From assembly GCA_905221605.1 (NCBI GenBank), contig CAJNDS010002734.1, positions 965,779 to 1,029,778 on the forward strand: a stretch of DNA of 64,000 nucleotides. Direction: 5' to 3'. Made by a program: the position numbers and the translations under genes. Position 1 is the stretch's first letter; the number at the start of each line of letters is the position of its first letter. The stretch is from Symbiodinium natans (Eukaryota > Sar > Dinophyceae > Suessiales > Symbiodiniaceae). The notes below the pieces were generated by a model that saw only the letters and a program-made list of their open reading frames with translations, was not told the DNA's origin and made no database searches. Below, in pieces: positions 51,877-60,850 of this stretch.

Positions 51877-54800
51877 CGCGGCTTTTGCGCCAGTCCCTTG
51901 ACCGTGGTGGTCTCTTCTTCGGCACCTCTCATGCCACTTCTGGGCGTGGCCACAGCCCGAGCTCGCTTGTGAACTCTTCACGGAGTGTTTTGCTGGGTTT
52001 AGCCTTTGGGCTTTGGGGTTTGGGGTTTTTGCCTTTGGGTTAAGGGTTTAGGGTTTCGGCTTTAGGGTTTATAGGGTTTAGGGTTTAGGGTTGTGGGTTA
52101 AGGGTGTAGGACCCTTCAAAGATCCCCTCTGGGGGGCCAACCAGGGGACCGGTTGTCTAGATCAACACGCCTTGCAGCCTAGAAAGGGGTGAACACGAGG
52201 GAAGGTTAGCTTGCCAAGCCATGAATATTGCAGGGTTCTGGTCGTATGCGCCGCAGCTTCAACACTCGTTTGCTTGGCAAGGGTCTGGAACGATAATGAA
52301 GCGATGATCAGAATGAGCGTGCATCGCTTTCGTTAGCTCGAGCCCATTCATCAAGCCCTCGATTCACGAGCATGGCCAGCGCTGTTTGCCCGAAGCATGT
52401 TTCCTTTGCTCCAAGTGTGTCTGCGTGCGAATGAGGGGGTTTACCAAAATACGGGACCCCTAATGTAGACCCCCCGAACATGATTATTCCCTCATAGCAA
52501 GCACCGCAATAAGGTACCCCCCAATTTCGGAAACCCCAATGCTGTACAACGGCAAGGAAAAACCAAGACGGGAACCCAGGTTGGAACGGGCTTTTCATGC
52601 AGCCAAAGGTGTTGCTCGGCCATGCTTGGCGCCTTTGGCCGACTTGAGTCTCCCTCCAAGGACTCCCAGTTTGAGCCATAAGGCCAGGGTTTAGGGTTTA
52701 GGGTTTAGGGTTTAGGGGTTAGGGGTTTAGGGTTTAGGGTTTTAGGGTTTAGGGTTTAGGGTTTTAGGGTTTTAGGGTTTTAGGGTTTTAGGGTTTTAGG
52801 GTTTAGGGTTTAGGGTTTAGGGTTTAGGGTTTAGGGTCGCATTGTCATTCTTCAAGGGATTAAGACTCGTACCCCTGAGGTTGTGCCCCTAAAGGTTCCT
52901 CTTGGTATGCTCCTAATGTGGCCCTTCTACTGCCCTAAAGGGTCCCCAAGACCCAAGGGTACAACCTCCAGGGTCCAAGGTAGAACCCCTAAACCCTACA
53001 CCCTAAGCCCTAAACATCCCTAAACCCTAAACCCTAAACCCACCAAGGTACAACCCCTAGGATTCTTACCGAAGCTGCCAACGCATTTGCCAGGACGAAG
53101 GCGACCGACGGGTGACTAGGACGGGCGCCAAGGCAGTGAAGATGCAGAGTTGGAAGTTCCCCAAACCACTTGCGAGGCCCCTCACCCTAAACCCTAAACC
53201 CTAAACCCTAAACCCCAAACCCTAAACCCTAAACCCTAAACCCCCCTAAACTAAGCCCTACAAACTACTCCAACCCTCAACTCACAGCACCTCACAGGCC
53301 GCAAAACCGACGCTCAGTGTGCCCAGCAAGCCCACCGCGAGCTGCAGCAGGTGCGCCGGAGAAACGGTTTTAGGGCTTTAGGGCTTAGGGTTTAGGGTCT
53401 TAGGTCTTTATGGTTTTTCGGGTTTAGGGCTTTAGGGTTTTAGGGTTTTAGGGTTTTTGGGTTTTTGGGTTTTTGGGTTTTTGGGTTTTTGGGTTTTTGG
53501 GTTTTGGGCTTTTGGGCTTTTGGGCTTTTGGGCTTTTGGGCTTTTGGGCTTTTGGGGTTTTTGGGGTTTTTGGGTTTTTGGGTTTAGGTTTTGGGGATTT
53601 AGGTTTCAGGGTTTAGGGTGGAGGGGGGTATTGCGTTGGGGGCTGGTCTAAAGATCCTTTAACGCGCTGGGGCCATGGGATAGCCGCTGTGCCTTAGAAG
53701 CGGGGGGAGGGGGCATCCTTCTCCAAGATGGGAAGCTGCCTATTGTGACGATCTTTGGGAGGTATTTTAAGCAGCCTTTGGGGGGTTTGGGGGTTTGAGG
53801 GTCTAGGGTAAGTAACCAAATCTGGGCCTCGATGTGACAGCAAACATGGTGTGATACTTGAGGGTCGTCACCAGTGGGCAGAACACAGCACTTTTGTTCT
53901 GAGTTTTCCGAATCAGCTGGGTTTTGAGACGTCTAGGTGCTGACGGAAGCCTTGAAGGGCCCATAGCTAGATCGCCCTAGAGCTCAATTGTGCCTTGAGT
54001 GTGTTTCGCTGTACGAGGGGGAGGCCAAGAATTCTCGAAAATGTGAATCCTCTGCAAGGCCATCGTCGGAGAGAGGACGCTGGAGTTCGGCATCGTGGTC
54101 TCGCAGTGGGCTTCCAAAGCGCCGATAGCTCGGGGCAGTCTGAGAGGTGTGTTGCCTCGTGCTCGCATCCGACCCGCCTTGTGCCGCACCATTCCATGCC
54201 CAGGTCTGCAAAGTGCGCTGCGTGGTCTCCACCACGAAGGCAGGCCCGTCCGAGGGGATGCCTGCAGAGGCGCTGTTTAGGAGGACCCTGGCTGGAGAGC
54301 TTGGCAACCTTTCAACGATCTCAGGGGTCACAGTTGTCAAAGCCACCGTGAATTTAGTGTGGCGGCTCGCTTCCCGGATTCCATCGCGCAAGTGGGGGGT
54401 CTTGAATGGGAAGGGTTGGCTGCCAAGCTGAATCGGAAGGGTTGGCCTCAAGCTGCGTGCCAGGCGATGACTGGCAGCGGGTACTTGGGAAGGGCACTCG
54501 AGTGCCCATGCACAGGCCCGGCGCCGAGACTTACCATCCGTGCTCCACGCACACGAACTCAACTACTGGGTCGATGTGGTTTATTAGCCCGCAAGCCCAG
54601 AAGATAGCCCAGTCGCTGTGTGCCCTGCGGAATCAGCAAAATTCACATAGTTGGTGCTTACCAGGTTATAGTTCTGTAAGCTTCGTTTGGAACACGAAAC
54701 GCGAGGGCACGCTAGCAATGAACATGTGAATATGTGACCGTTTTATATGCTGTATTTGATGCGCGATACGACTCGAAACGCCAAGGTGCACCTGCGAGGG

Positions 54801-56353
54801 CGTTGCAATCAGGGTTCAGAGTAGTAGTTAAGTCAGAAGTCCAGGGTGTTTAACAGGCCCCCGGCGTCTTTCAGACCTACAGCCATGTCGCACTCGTAGG
54901 TTCGAGTGCATGTTGGCCTTGCCAAGACATGTCCGAGGCATCGTTCGCGGTATCGTTCGGGTATCGTTCTGACAACAATACAGACACCCCCATCCAAAGC
55001 CCGTTTCTTCAGGTTACGTTTCAAATCGCAGTTCTGGAAAAATCGCTGTGCCCTGCGGGAAGGCTCTGCGAAACAGGCGTTTTTTCAGCGTCTCAAGCCA
55101 GACTCACGTGGCTATCACCGAGAGGTAGCTTCGAAAAGAAGTTCACGGGTGGATTCATGGCAGCGGTACTGTTTTATCGCTGTGCCCTGCGGGAAGACTC
55201 CGCAAAACATGCGTTTTTTTATAGGTACATCCTAGTCTTAAGATGCTATCCCCAAGAGGTAGAGAGTTTTTCCTATCATTATCGCCTGATTTGGGACTTG
55301 TGTGCCCTCGGGGTTTCGGTTCTGGGCTATCTTCTTGACATGTTGGGCTACCTTCTGTGCCATGGGGTTGGGCTATCTACAAGGTGATTGGGCCAAGAAA
55401 CCACGCGCGCTCGTACCAGGATGGGTTATCAGGCCCTAGAACCCCCATAATCAACCCCATAGAGCCCTTTTTTTAAGGGCTGGTAGGGTAGAATGGCCCA
55501 TGCTGGTAAAAGCAGTTCTACCTATTGCCAAGGCTTCCAAGCTGCCGTATCGGCCGTGAATGTGCAGCGGCAAGAAGAGAAAAAAGGGATCGCGCGCCAC
55601 GAGGCTCTGGAGACTCAAGGCTGTGTGGCAGGCGACTTCCCCTTGAAGAATCATAGGGGGGCTTACGATTTTGGGGGGTACCTTCTTGGGGTCCTTACTG
55701 TAAGCATCCTACTATTTGGGGGTCTATATTTGGGGTCGCCTTTTCGGAAACCCCAGATTTTGTGCAGCTGGTAGCGTTGTTTTAGAAGCAATGGCAAAGT
55801 CTGAAGACGTGAACGCTCTGCGTGCTGACGGCCTGGATACAGCTTGTGGGAGAATCGAGGCCTTTGCCAACAAGTAGCCCTAAACCCCAAACCCCGAACC
55901 CTAAACCCTAAACCCTAAACCACCCTGCAGCTCCAACCTCTGCGAGCACCCTTCGAAGCAGCAAGTAGCACCAGTTCACCCCCTACTTGCTCCAAAAGCA
56001 TGGTAGGCTTCGGCAACACATGCCTGCAACATTCAAGCCCAGCTCGATAGCCCTTTCCCAAACTTCTTGCGCAGGCACCCTTAGTAGACAGCAGGGCTGC
56101 GCAGATGGTCCGATTTCGAGGAGGGGATGGCTCGCCGGAGAAGGACTGGCAGATCCGCTCCACTTAGCCTTTAGGTTTTTTTTACGGTTTCGTTAGGGGC
56201 TTAGGGGTTGGGGTTTAGGGTTTAGGGTTGCTCCATCCGGTGCAGAATTTTGACGCCTAGGCAGGAAAGCGAGGCCGGCGTGGCCTCAAGGCAGAACTCC
56301 AACGTGCCATGGAGGGCTCGGACAGCGAGGACGAAGGCTGGAACCTCAATTAG
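51877..56353 (+). CDS. long exon cluster, unrecognised, acidic C-terminal exon
   Basis: Exons: ~51877-51968 (LTVVVSSSAPLMPLLGVATA), ~52233-52280 (GSGRMRRSFNTRLLGK), ~52551-52687 (KEKPRREPRLERAFHAAKGV), ~53056-53113 (ILTEAANAFARTKATDG), 53301-53365 (TDAQCAQQAHRELQQVRRRN), ~54057-54143 (IVGERTLEFGIVVSQWASKA), 54204-54356 (EALFRRTLAGELGNLSTISG then VTVVKATVNL), ~54400-54467 (GLEWEGLAAKLNRKGWPQAA; GC donor), 55786-55873 (SEDVNALRADGLDTACGRIE), ~55928-55960, 56075-56166 (MVRFRGGDGSPEKDWQIRST, TAG) and ~56267-56353 (LKAELQRAMEGSDSEDEGWN, TAG). Exon 54204 has the look of a small alpha/beta repeat domain. The long minus-strand frame at 53984-54562 overlaps these exons and was rejected. Probably two genes, given the two stops. 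Confidence 0.5.
52436..52541. repeat. introner family A, copy 10
   Basis: GGGGTTTACCAAAATACGGG and CCAATTTCGGAAACCCC are inverted ends; AATG occurs close to each side. The open frame starting after the element (LYNGKEKPRRE...) indicates an exon directly downstream. Confidence 0.85.
52684..52838. repeat. TTTAGGG tract with TTTTAGGG variant block
   Basis: About 20 units, including a block of six TTTTAGGG octamers near 52763-52800. Confidence 0.95.
52852..53056. repeat. repeat family G, copy 2, split by CCCTAAA tract
   Basis: The arms GTACCCCTGAGGTTGTGCCC and GGGTACAACCTCCAGGGTCC pair. A CCCTAAA tract (about 52987-53042) interrupts the right end and is flanked by AAGGTAGAACCCCT and AAGGTACAACCCCT, one mismatch in 14. 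The copy at 47856 has this sequence only once. Confidence 0.8.
53455..53600. repeat. variant tract of TTTTTGGG octamers
   Basis: About seven TTTTTGGG units then six GCTTTTGG units, inside a longer G-rich degenerate tract (53368-53630). The A of the telomere unit has been lost. Confidence 0.9.
55040..55266. repeat. diverged tandem duplication, unit about 135 bp
   Basis: ATCGCTGTGCCCTGCGGGAA followed by GCGTTTTTT about 30 bp later occurs at about 55041 and 55176, and each copy ends with a similar CCAAGAGGTAG / ACCGAGAGGTAG motif. A weaker third match lies near 54612. One frame reads CALREGSAK and another CALREDSAK; I cannot say whether it is coding. Confidence 0.6.
55419..55503. repeat. introner family D, copy 3
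   Basis: CCAGGATGGGTTATCAGGCC and GGTAGAATGGCCCATGCTGG are the inverted ends; orientation is reversed compared with the copy at 6984. Confidence 0.75.
55656..55755. repeat. introner family A, copy 11
   Basis: Reverse orientation: GGGGGGCTTACGATTTTGG at left and CCTTTTCGGAAACCCC at right, with CATCCTACTATTTGGGG in the core. It lies 30 bp upstream of exon 55786. Confidence 0.85.
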
Positions 56354-56630
56354 GCCCTGAGCACGTGTTCGTTTGAGCCGCTTGACCTTCCACCGAATCT
56401 CCTCCCCCTCCCAACAAGGAAGCCCATGCGGGCCCTATACCCTAATCCCTAAACCGTAAACCCTAAACCCTAAACCCTTTTTTTACTGCGCCTTGCCACA
56501 TTGCTTGCCATCAAGGCCAGGCAGCCAAGGCTGCAAAGCTGGACGCCTTCGTGGCCCCCGAGGCCTCCGACCACAGTCATTCCAAGTGGTCGAAGCGCCT
56601 GGGCACAATCTCAACCCTAAACCCTGTTCG

Positions 56631-56745
56631 GGTTTAGGGTTTAGGGTTTAGGGTTTAGGGTTTAGGGTTTAGGGTTTAGGGTTTAGGGTTTAGGGTTTAG
56701 GGTTTAGGGTTTAGGGTTCTGAACCCTGAACCCTGAACCCTGAAC
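56631..56745. repeat. TTTAGGG tract capped by short CCCTGAA block
   Basis: About 12 perfect TTTAGGG units are followed directly by four CCCTGAA units in the opposite sense, a head-to-head arrangement. Confidence 0.9.
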
Positions 56746-57064
56746 GGCGCGAAAGATCCGCCGTCCGTTAAAAGGCCCCACATTGCAGCAGGGATCGAGA
56801 AGTTGGAGCTGAACTGGGTTCCGGGCTGTTGCCTTCAAAGGGTTTCCAGGGTACGATAGATGAAGCCGCATCTCAGGGAAGCCCGCGGGCAGAAATGCAG
56901 CAACGAAGAAGAGACGCATCAACTTGCCCTGTTCAGAGGGTTCCTTGCCCTTCCTTCCTTGCGGGCTTCTGAGGGCACATTCATGAAGTTGCATGACGTT
57001 TGAGCCCAGCTCCTCTGCCATCACACCAGAGCACCTTCGTAGCCGGAGAACTACGGAAGCACTA

Positions 57065-57295
57065 AACTCTAAACCCTATAACCCTATAACCCTATATAAC
57101 CCCATAACCCATAGCGCTATAACCCTTTAACCCTATAACCCTCTAACCTATAGCCCTATAACCCTATAACCCTATAGCCCTATATAACCCTATATAACCC
57201 TATATAACCCTATAACCCTATACCCCTATAACCCTATAACCCTATAACTCTATAACCCTAAAACCCTAGAACCCTATAACCCTGTAACCCCAACA
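57065..57295. repeat. variant tract of CCCTATAA octamers
   Basis: About 28 units, mostly CCCTATAA with CCCTATATAA and CCCTCTAA variants, occupy the position of a CCCTAAA tract upstream of exon 57302. Confidence 0.95.
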
Positions 57296-57301
57296 CACCA
57301 G

Positions 57302-60300
57302 TCTCAAACGGCGAAGGCGGCAAAGCCAAGACTCCCGGAGGAGGGCGCCAGCCCCGATGGGGAGGCCGGTCATATTGGCCAGCAAGCTGCGTTGCCCAGA
57401 CGTCCTTGGTAGGATAAGGGGTTTAGGGTTTAGGGTTTAGGGTTTAGGGTTTAGGTAGGGGTTAGGTAGGGGTTAGGGTTTAGGGTTAAGGGTTTAGGGT
57501 TTGGGGTTTCGGGTTTTGGGGGACCCTCAAAAGGGAACCCTTCTGAACCCTCTTCTGGCTCTCTTGAGCAAGGACCTTACTCAGAGGGTCTATGTCCCCA
57601 GGGTCCCCCGAATCCCTAAACCCTAACCCTAAACCCCTATCCCCTAAGGTGTACACCTGCATCAAAAGCAGTGCGCTTCTGGACAAGCCTTGCAAACCGC
57701 AGTGACGTCTCAGCTGAAACAGATACAATATGGGGGTGTACGAAAATAGGGACCCTAATAGCGCTCCCCAAATAGTAGGATTCGCTGATAGTAAGGACCC
57801 CAAAAAGTACCCCTATTTTCGACCCCTAAACCCTAACCCCTGACCCTTAAACCCTAAACCCTAAACCCTTTCAATAAGGACCCAATACGGTAACCCCCCT
57901 ACTTTCGGAAACCCTCATAATTATGTTGGACTCAGACACGACACCAGGCGCCCAGAAAGCGCCGGCAGCGCAAGGCATGCCGGTTGAGATGGATCTAGGA
58001 TTTAGGGTGTAGGGTTTACGGTTTAGGGTTTAGGGTTTGGGGCTTAGGGTTCCCTCCATTGCATTCATGCTTCATGCACTGTAGACGTCCCGGATCTGCC
58101 CATGCTACCCCAGTCTAGCACATGGTCGTGTCCAAAAACGGCGAAGGCGGAGAAGCCCAGGCCTCAGGAGGAGGGCGCAAGCCCCGGTGAGGAGGCCGAT
58201 CATGCCAGCCGGCCAAAGTGACTTCTTGGCTTCGTAGTTGTTCATGAACCTCCAGGATGGGCTATTATACTATTATACCCTACAATCCCTTAAAAGGCCC
58301 TTTATGGGGTTCATGATTGGGATATAGGGCCGAATAGCCCATCCTGGCTGAGTCACGGCGACTCCACAGCCTGACGCCAGGCGCCCAAGAAGCGCCGGCA
58401 GCGCAAGGCTCGGTGGCTGGGATGGGACGGAAACCTCAAAAGACTCTAGCCAAGGTTGCATCGCTTTTCTTGCAGACCCGAACCCGAGCCTAGATAGTCC
58501 TTCAAGAGAAGCCACCTATGGACCTATCACCATATATAGATCGCCATTTAGGGTTGGTTTCAGGGCATAGAAGGTTATGGGGCTGCCTACGTCCCCCATC
58601 CTTGACTACCAACAACAACTCCTTTGCAGCGTTCGGGCGCCTGAACAGGCCTAGACTCAAATGAATTCCAGCTTTTTGTTTTTTTTTTGGGGGGGGGCTC
58701 TCCAGGCCCCATCCTTTCCGGTTCAGGGAGAGGGCTTCCGAACCCACATCAATCACCGGTGCTGGGCCCTGGGAACCCTCCTCCTCCTTAGTAGGGCTGA
58801 GGGATGTTTAAGACTTCGGATTTTTTTCCAGATATGGGGGGTTTACGACTGGGAATTTTGATATAGATTTTTTCAAATTGGATTCCATTAAAAGTAAGGA
58901 CCCCAATAAGGATGCCCCCAATATCATAAACCCCCCATATCTGCAAGCACTAGAGGAAATTCGGGTCCTCAACTGTCCGGCCACGGCCTACATGCATCCT
59001 CCTACGTTCCTGTAGACGTCCCGCTCCGCGTATAAACCCGAAACCCCCAAAAAAAACCAAACCCTAAACCCCTAAACCCCTAAATCCCTAAATCCCTAAA
59101 CCCCTAAACCCCTAAACCCTAAACCCTAACCCTAAACCCTAAACCCACTGGTACTTCGCGGTTGTCCCTTAAGTCGCGTCCCGAAAATCGGTGAAGGCGG
59201 AGAAGCCAAGTCTCCAGGAGGACGCCCTAAGCCCCGACGAGGAGGCCCAGCAGACCAGCCCTTACTTATTATTAGGTTTAAGAGTGTTTAAGAGGTTTAG
59301 GGTTTAGGGTTGAGGGGCATTAGTAGGGTTTTAGGTTTCAAGGGCCATATATTTGTCATGGGTTTAAGAATGTTTAAGAGGATCAATGGGGTTTCAAGGA
59401 CCATATACGTCTCATGAAACTGTTGCCCTTGGTGACCTTAGTGGTTTAAGAATTAAGGATCAGCGGGGTTTCAAGGACCATATCTTCTCATGAAGCTTTT
59501 CCCCTTATTGGGCTCAAGAATGAAAGGGGATCAGCGGGGTTTCAGGACTGTTTCAGGTTTCAAGCGCCATATACTTCTTGGGTTTAAGGTACCCCTAAAC
59601 CCTAAACCCTAAACCCTAAACCCTAGACCCTAGACCCCCATATGCTTCTCATGCAACTTTTCCTTACCAGGCGCCCAGGAAGCGCCGGCAGCGCAAGGCT
59701 CGGGAAGCGGGGGGTTGCCGTGCTTGGAAGGGCCTGTGGGCTTAGGGTTTAGGGTTTAGGGTTTAGGGTTTGGGGTTTGGGGTTTAGGGTTTAGGGTGCC
59801 AAGGACTGTGAAGGTTCCTAGGCTTGGATGTCATGTTGTGCGAATTCCGCAGGCAGTCCCAGACGAAGCCGATGACGACCAGTCGCAGGTCTGGGCCTGG
59901 GGAGCTCTCATGTTCCGCAATAGCAAGGGCCCATGGAGAGTGGACCGCGCGATAACGCACGCATGCCGGTTAGGGGCCTACCTTGGCAGACTTGACCTGT
60001 GCGCGAAGGGCCCTGGCCGCGCCCGCGCGCAGAAGGGGCCGAAGCGAGCCAGGCGGAGGGCGTGACAGCCCAGAGTTTGCGCGCTCGCCCGAGCCCGTGC
60101 GCTGCCTTGGCAGGCCGAAGGCGGAGGCAAAGCCAGAATTTGGCGATGAGGAGGCCCGGGTTTTTTTTGGGCATGTGGGGCTTAAAAAAGTGTTAAATGG
60201 CGGAATGCATTATGTGATATAAGGAAGGGCACAGGGAAGGAAAGCTTGACATGCCATGTTGGGATGTGTTGTGACCGGGTGCGGTCCGCTCGACTTTGCC

Positions 60301-60539
60301 CAGCCATGCGCATGTACCCAACCTGCTCTTAGATACCCTTAACTTTAAACCCTAAACCTTTAAACCCTAAACCCTAAACCCTAAACCCTGATGTGCAGGA
60401 ACCTGATGAAGAGTCCGTAGCTGCGACTCTGCTGCAATGGACTGGAATGGGGGTCTACAGCTCGCTGTTCCAAGTGCTGTTCCAGATGTTGACAGCCAGG
60501 AGTCGACCCTGTTATCAAAATGAAATCCAGGCTTCTTAG
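57302..60539 (+). CDS. gene with duplicated Lys/Glu-rich and Arg/Lys-rich exons, stop at 60539
   Basis: Type X exons: ~57302-57395 (AKAAKPRLPEEGASPDGEAG), ~58119-58217 (AKAEKPRPQEEGASPGEEAD), ~59174-59268 (VKAEKPSLQEDALSPDEEAQ) and a weaker one at ~60113-60168 (KAEAKPEFGDEEA). Type Y exons: 57948-57982 (APRKRRQRKAC), 58381-58412 (APKKRRQRKAR) and 59671-59702 (APRKRRQRKAR), a nuclear-localisation-like basic patch. Also ~59851-59886 (AVPDEADDDQSQ|GTCTGG), ~60000-60065 (AQKGPKRARRRA) and 60399-60539 (EESVAATLLQWTGMGVYSSL then FQVLFQMLTARS, TAG). X and Y alternate, so one exon pair was duplicated at least twice. Low-complexity charged protein, perhaps nuclear; function unknown. Confidence 0.55.
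57521..57612. repeat. repeat family H, copy 2
   Basis: GGGAACCCTTCTGAACCCTC and TACTCAGAGGGTCTATGTCC match the 24260 copy over about 75 bp with few differences. It follows a TTTAGGG tract. Confidence 0.75.
57733..57913. repeat. introner family A, copy 12, split by CCCTAAA tract
   Basis: GGGGGTGTACGAAAATAGG starts the element. Its right arm (AAGGACCCCAAAAAGTACCC...) at about 57792-57820 is followed by a CCCTAAA tract, and then a second version of the arm (AAGGACCCAATACGGTAACC...TTTCGGAAACCC) at about 57875-57913. Confidence 0.75.
58253..58349. repeat. introner family D, copy 4
   Basis: CCAGGATGGGCTATTATAC and GGCCGAATAGCCCATCCTGG are the longest and least diverged family D ends. It lies between duplicated exons X2 and Y2. 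Confidence 0.85.
58839..58940. repeat. introner family A, copy 13
   Basis: CAGATATGGGGGGTTTACGA and ATAAACCCCCCATATCTG: the inverted ends extend about 7 bp further than in other copies. The interior is diverged (GATTCCATTAAAAGTAAGGA). Confidence 0.75.
59330..59580. repeat. minisatellite of about 70-80 bp, three to four copies
   Basis: Blocks GGGGTTTCAAGGACCATAT, TCTCATGAA and CTGTTGCCCTT / CTTTTCCCCTT recur in order, with GATCAGCGGGGTTTC starting each later copy. It fills the intron between duplicated exons X3 and Y3. Confidence 0.8.
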
Positions 60540-60660
60540 TAGTAGTTCTTAGTTCTTACTTAGTAGTAGTTCTTACGGTATCCCTGCAAAGGAGGACCCC
60601 AAACCCTGAACGGTAAGCCCTTATAGTCCCTCAAAGGAGAGCCTGACATGATTCAGGGAG

Positions 60661-60760
60661 GCTACTTGAAGGCTCACGGGTAATTGTAGGTGGGGTTACA
60701 AGTAGGGTAACTGCATTTATAACTGGCTAGAACCTTATTCAGGGTACTTATAACCCTAAA
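60661..60760. repeat. introner family B, copy lacking right end
   Basis: The left end CTACTTGAAGGCTCACGGG and internal GGTGGGGTTACAAGTAGGG match family B, but where the right arm should be there is a CCCTATAAA-type tract (60754-60830). Confidence 0.7.
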
Positions 60761-60850
60761 CCCAAACAACTAAAACCATAAACCCTATAAACCCCATAAA
60801 CCCTATAAACCCTATAAACCCTAAACCTCCAAAGCAGAGAAGCCGTTAAG

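Noticed and set aside
53984-54562. Minus-strand frame of 192 codons
   Set aside because: The + strand here has open pieces bounded by AG and GT/GC with coherent composition (54057-54143, 54204-54356); nothing recognisable on minus.
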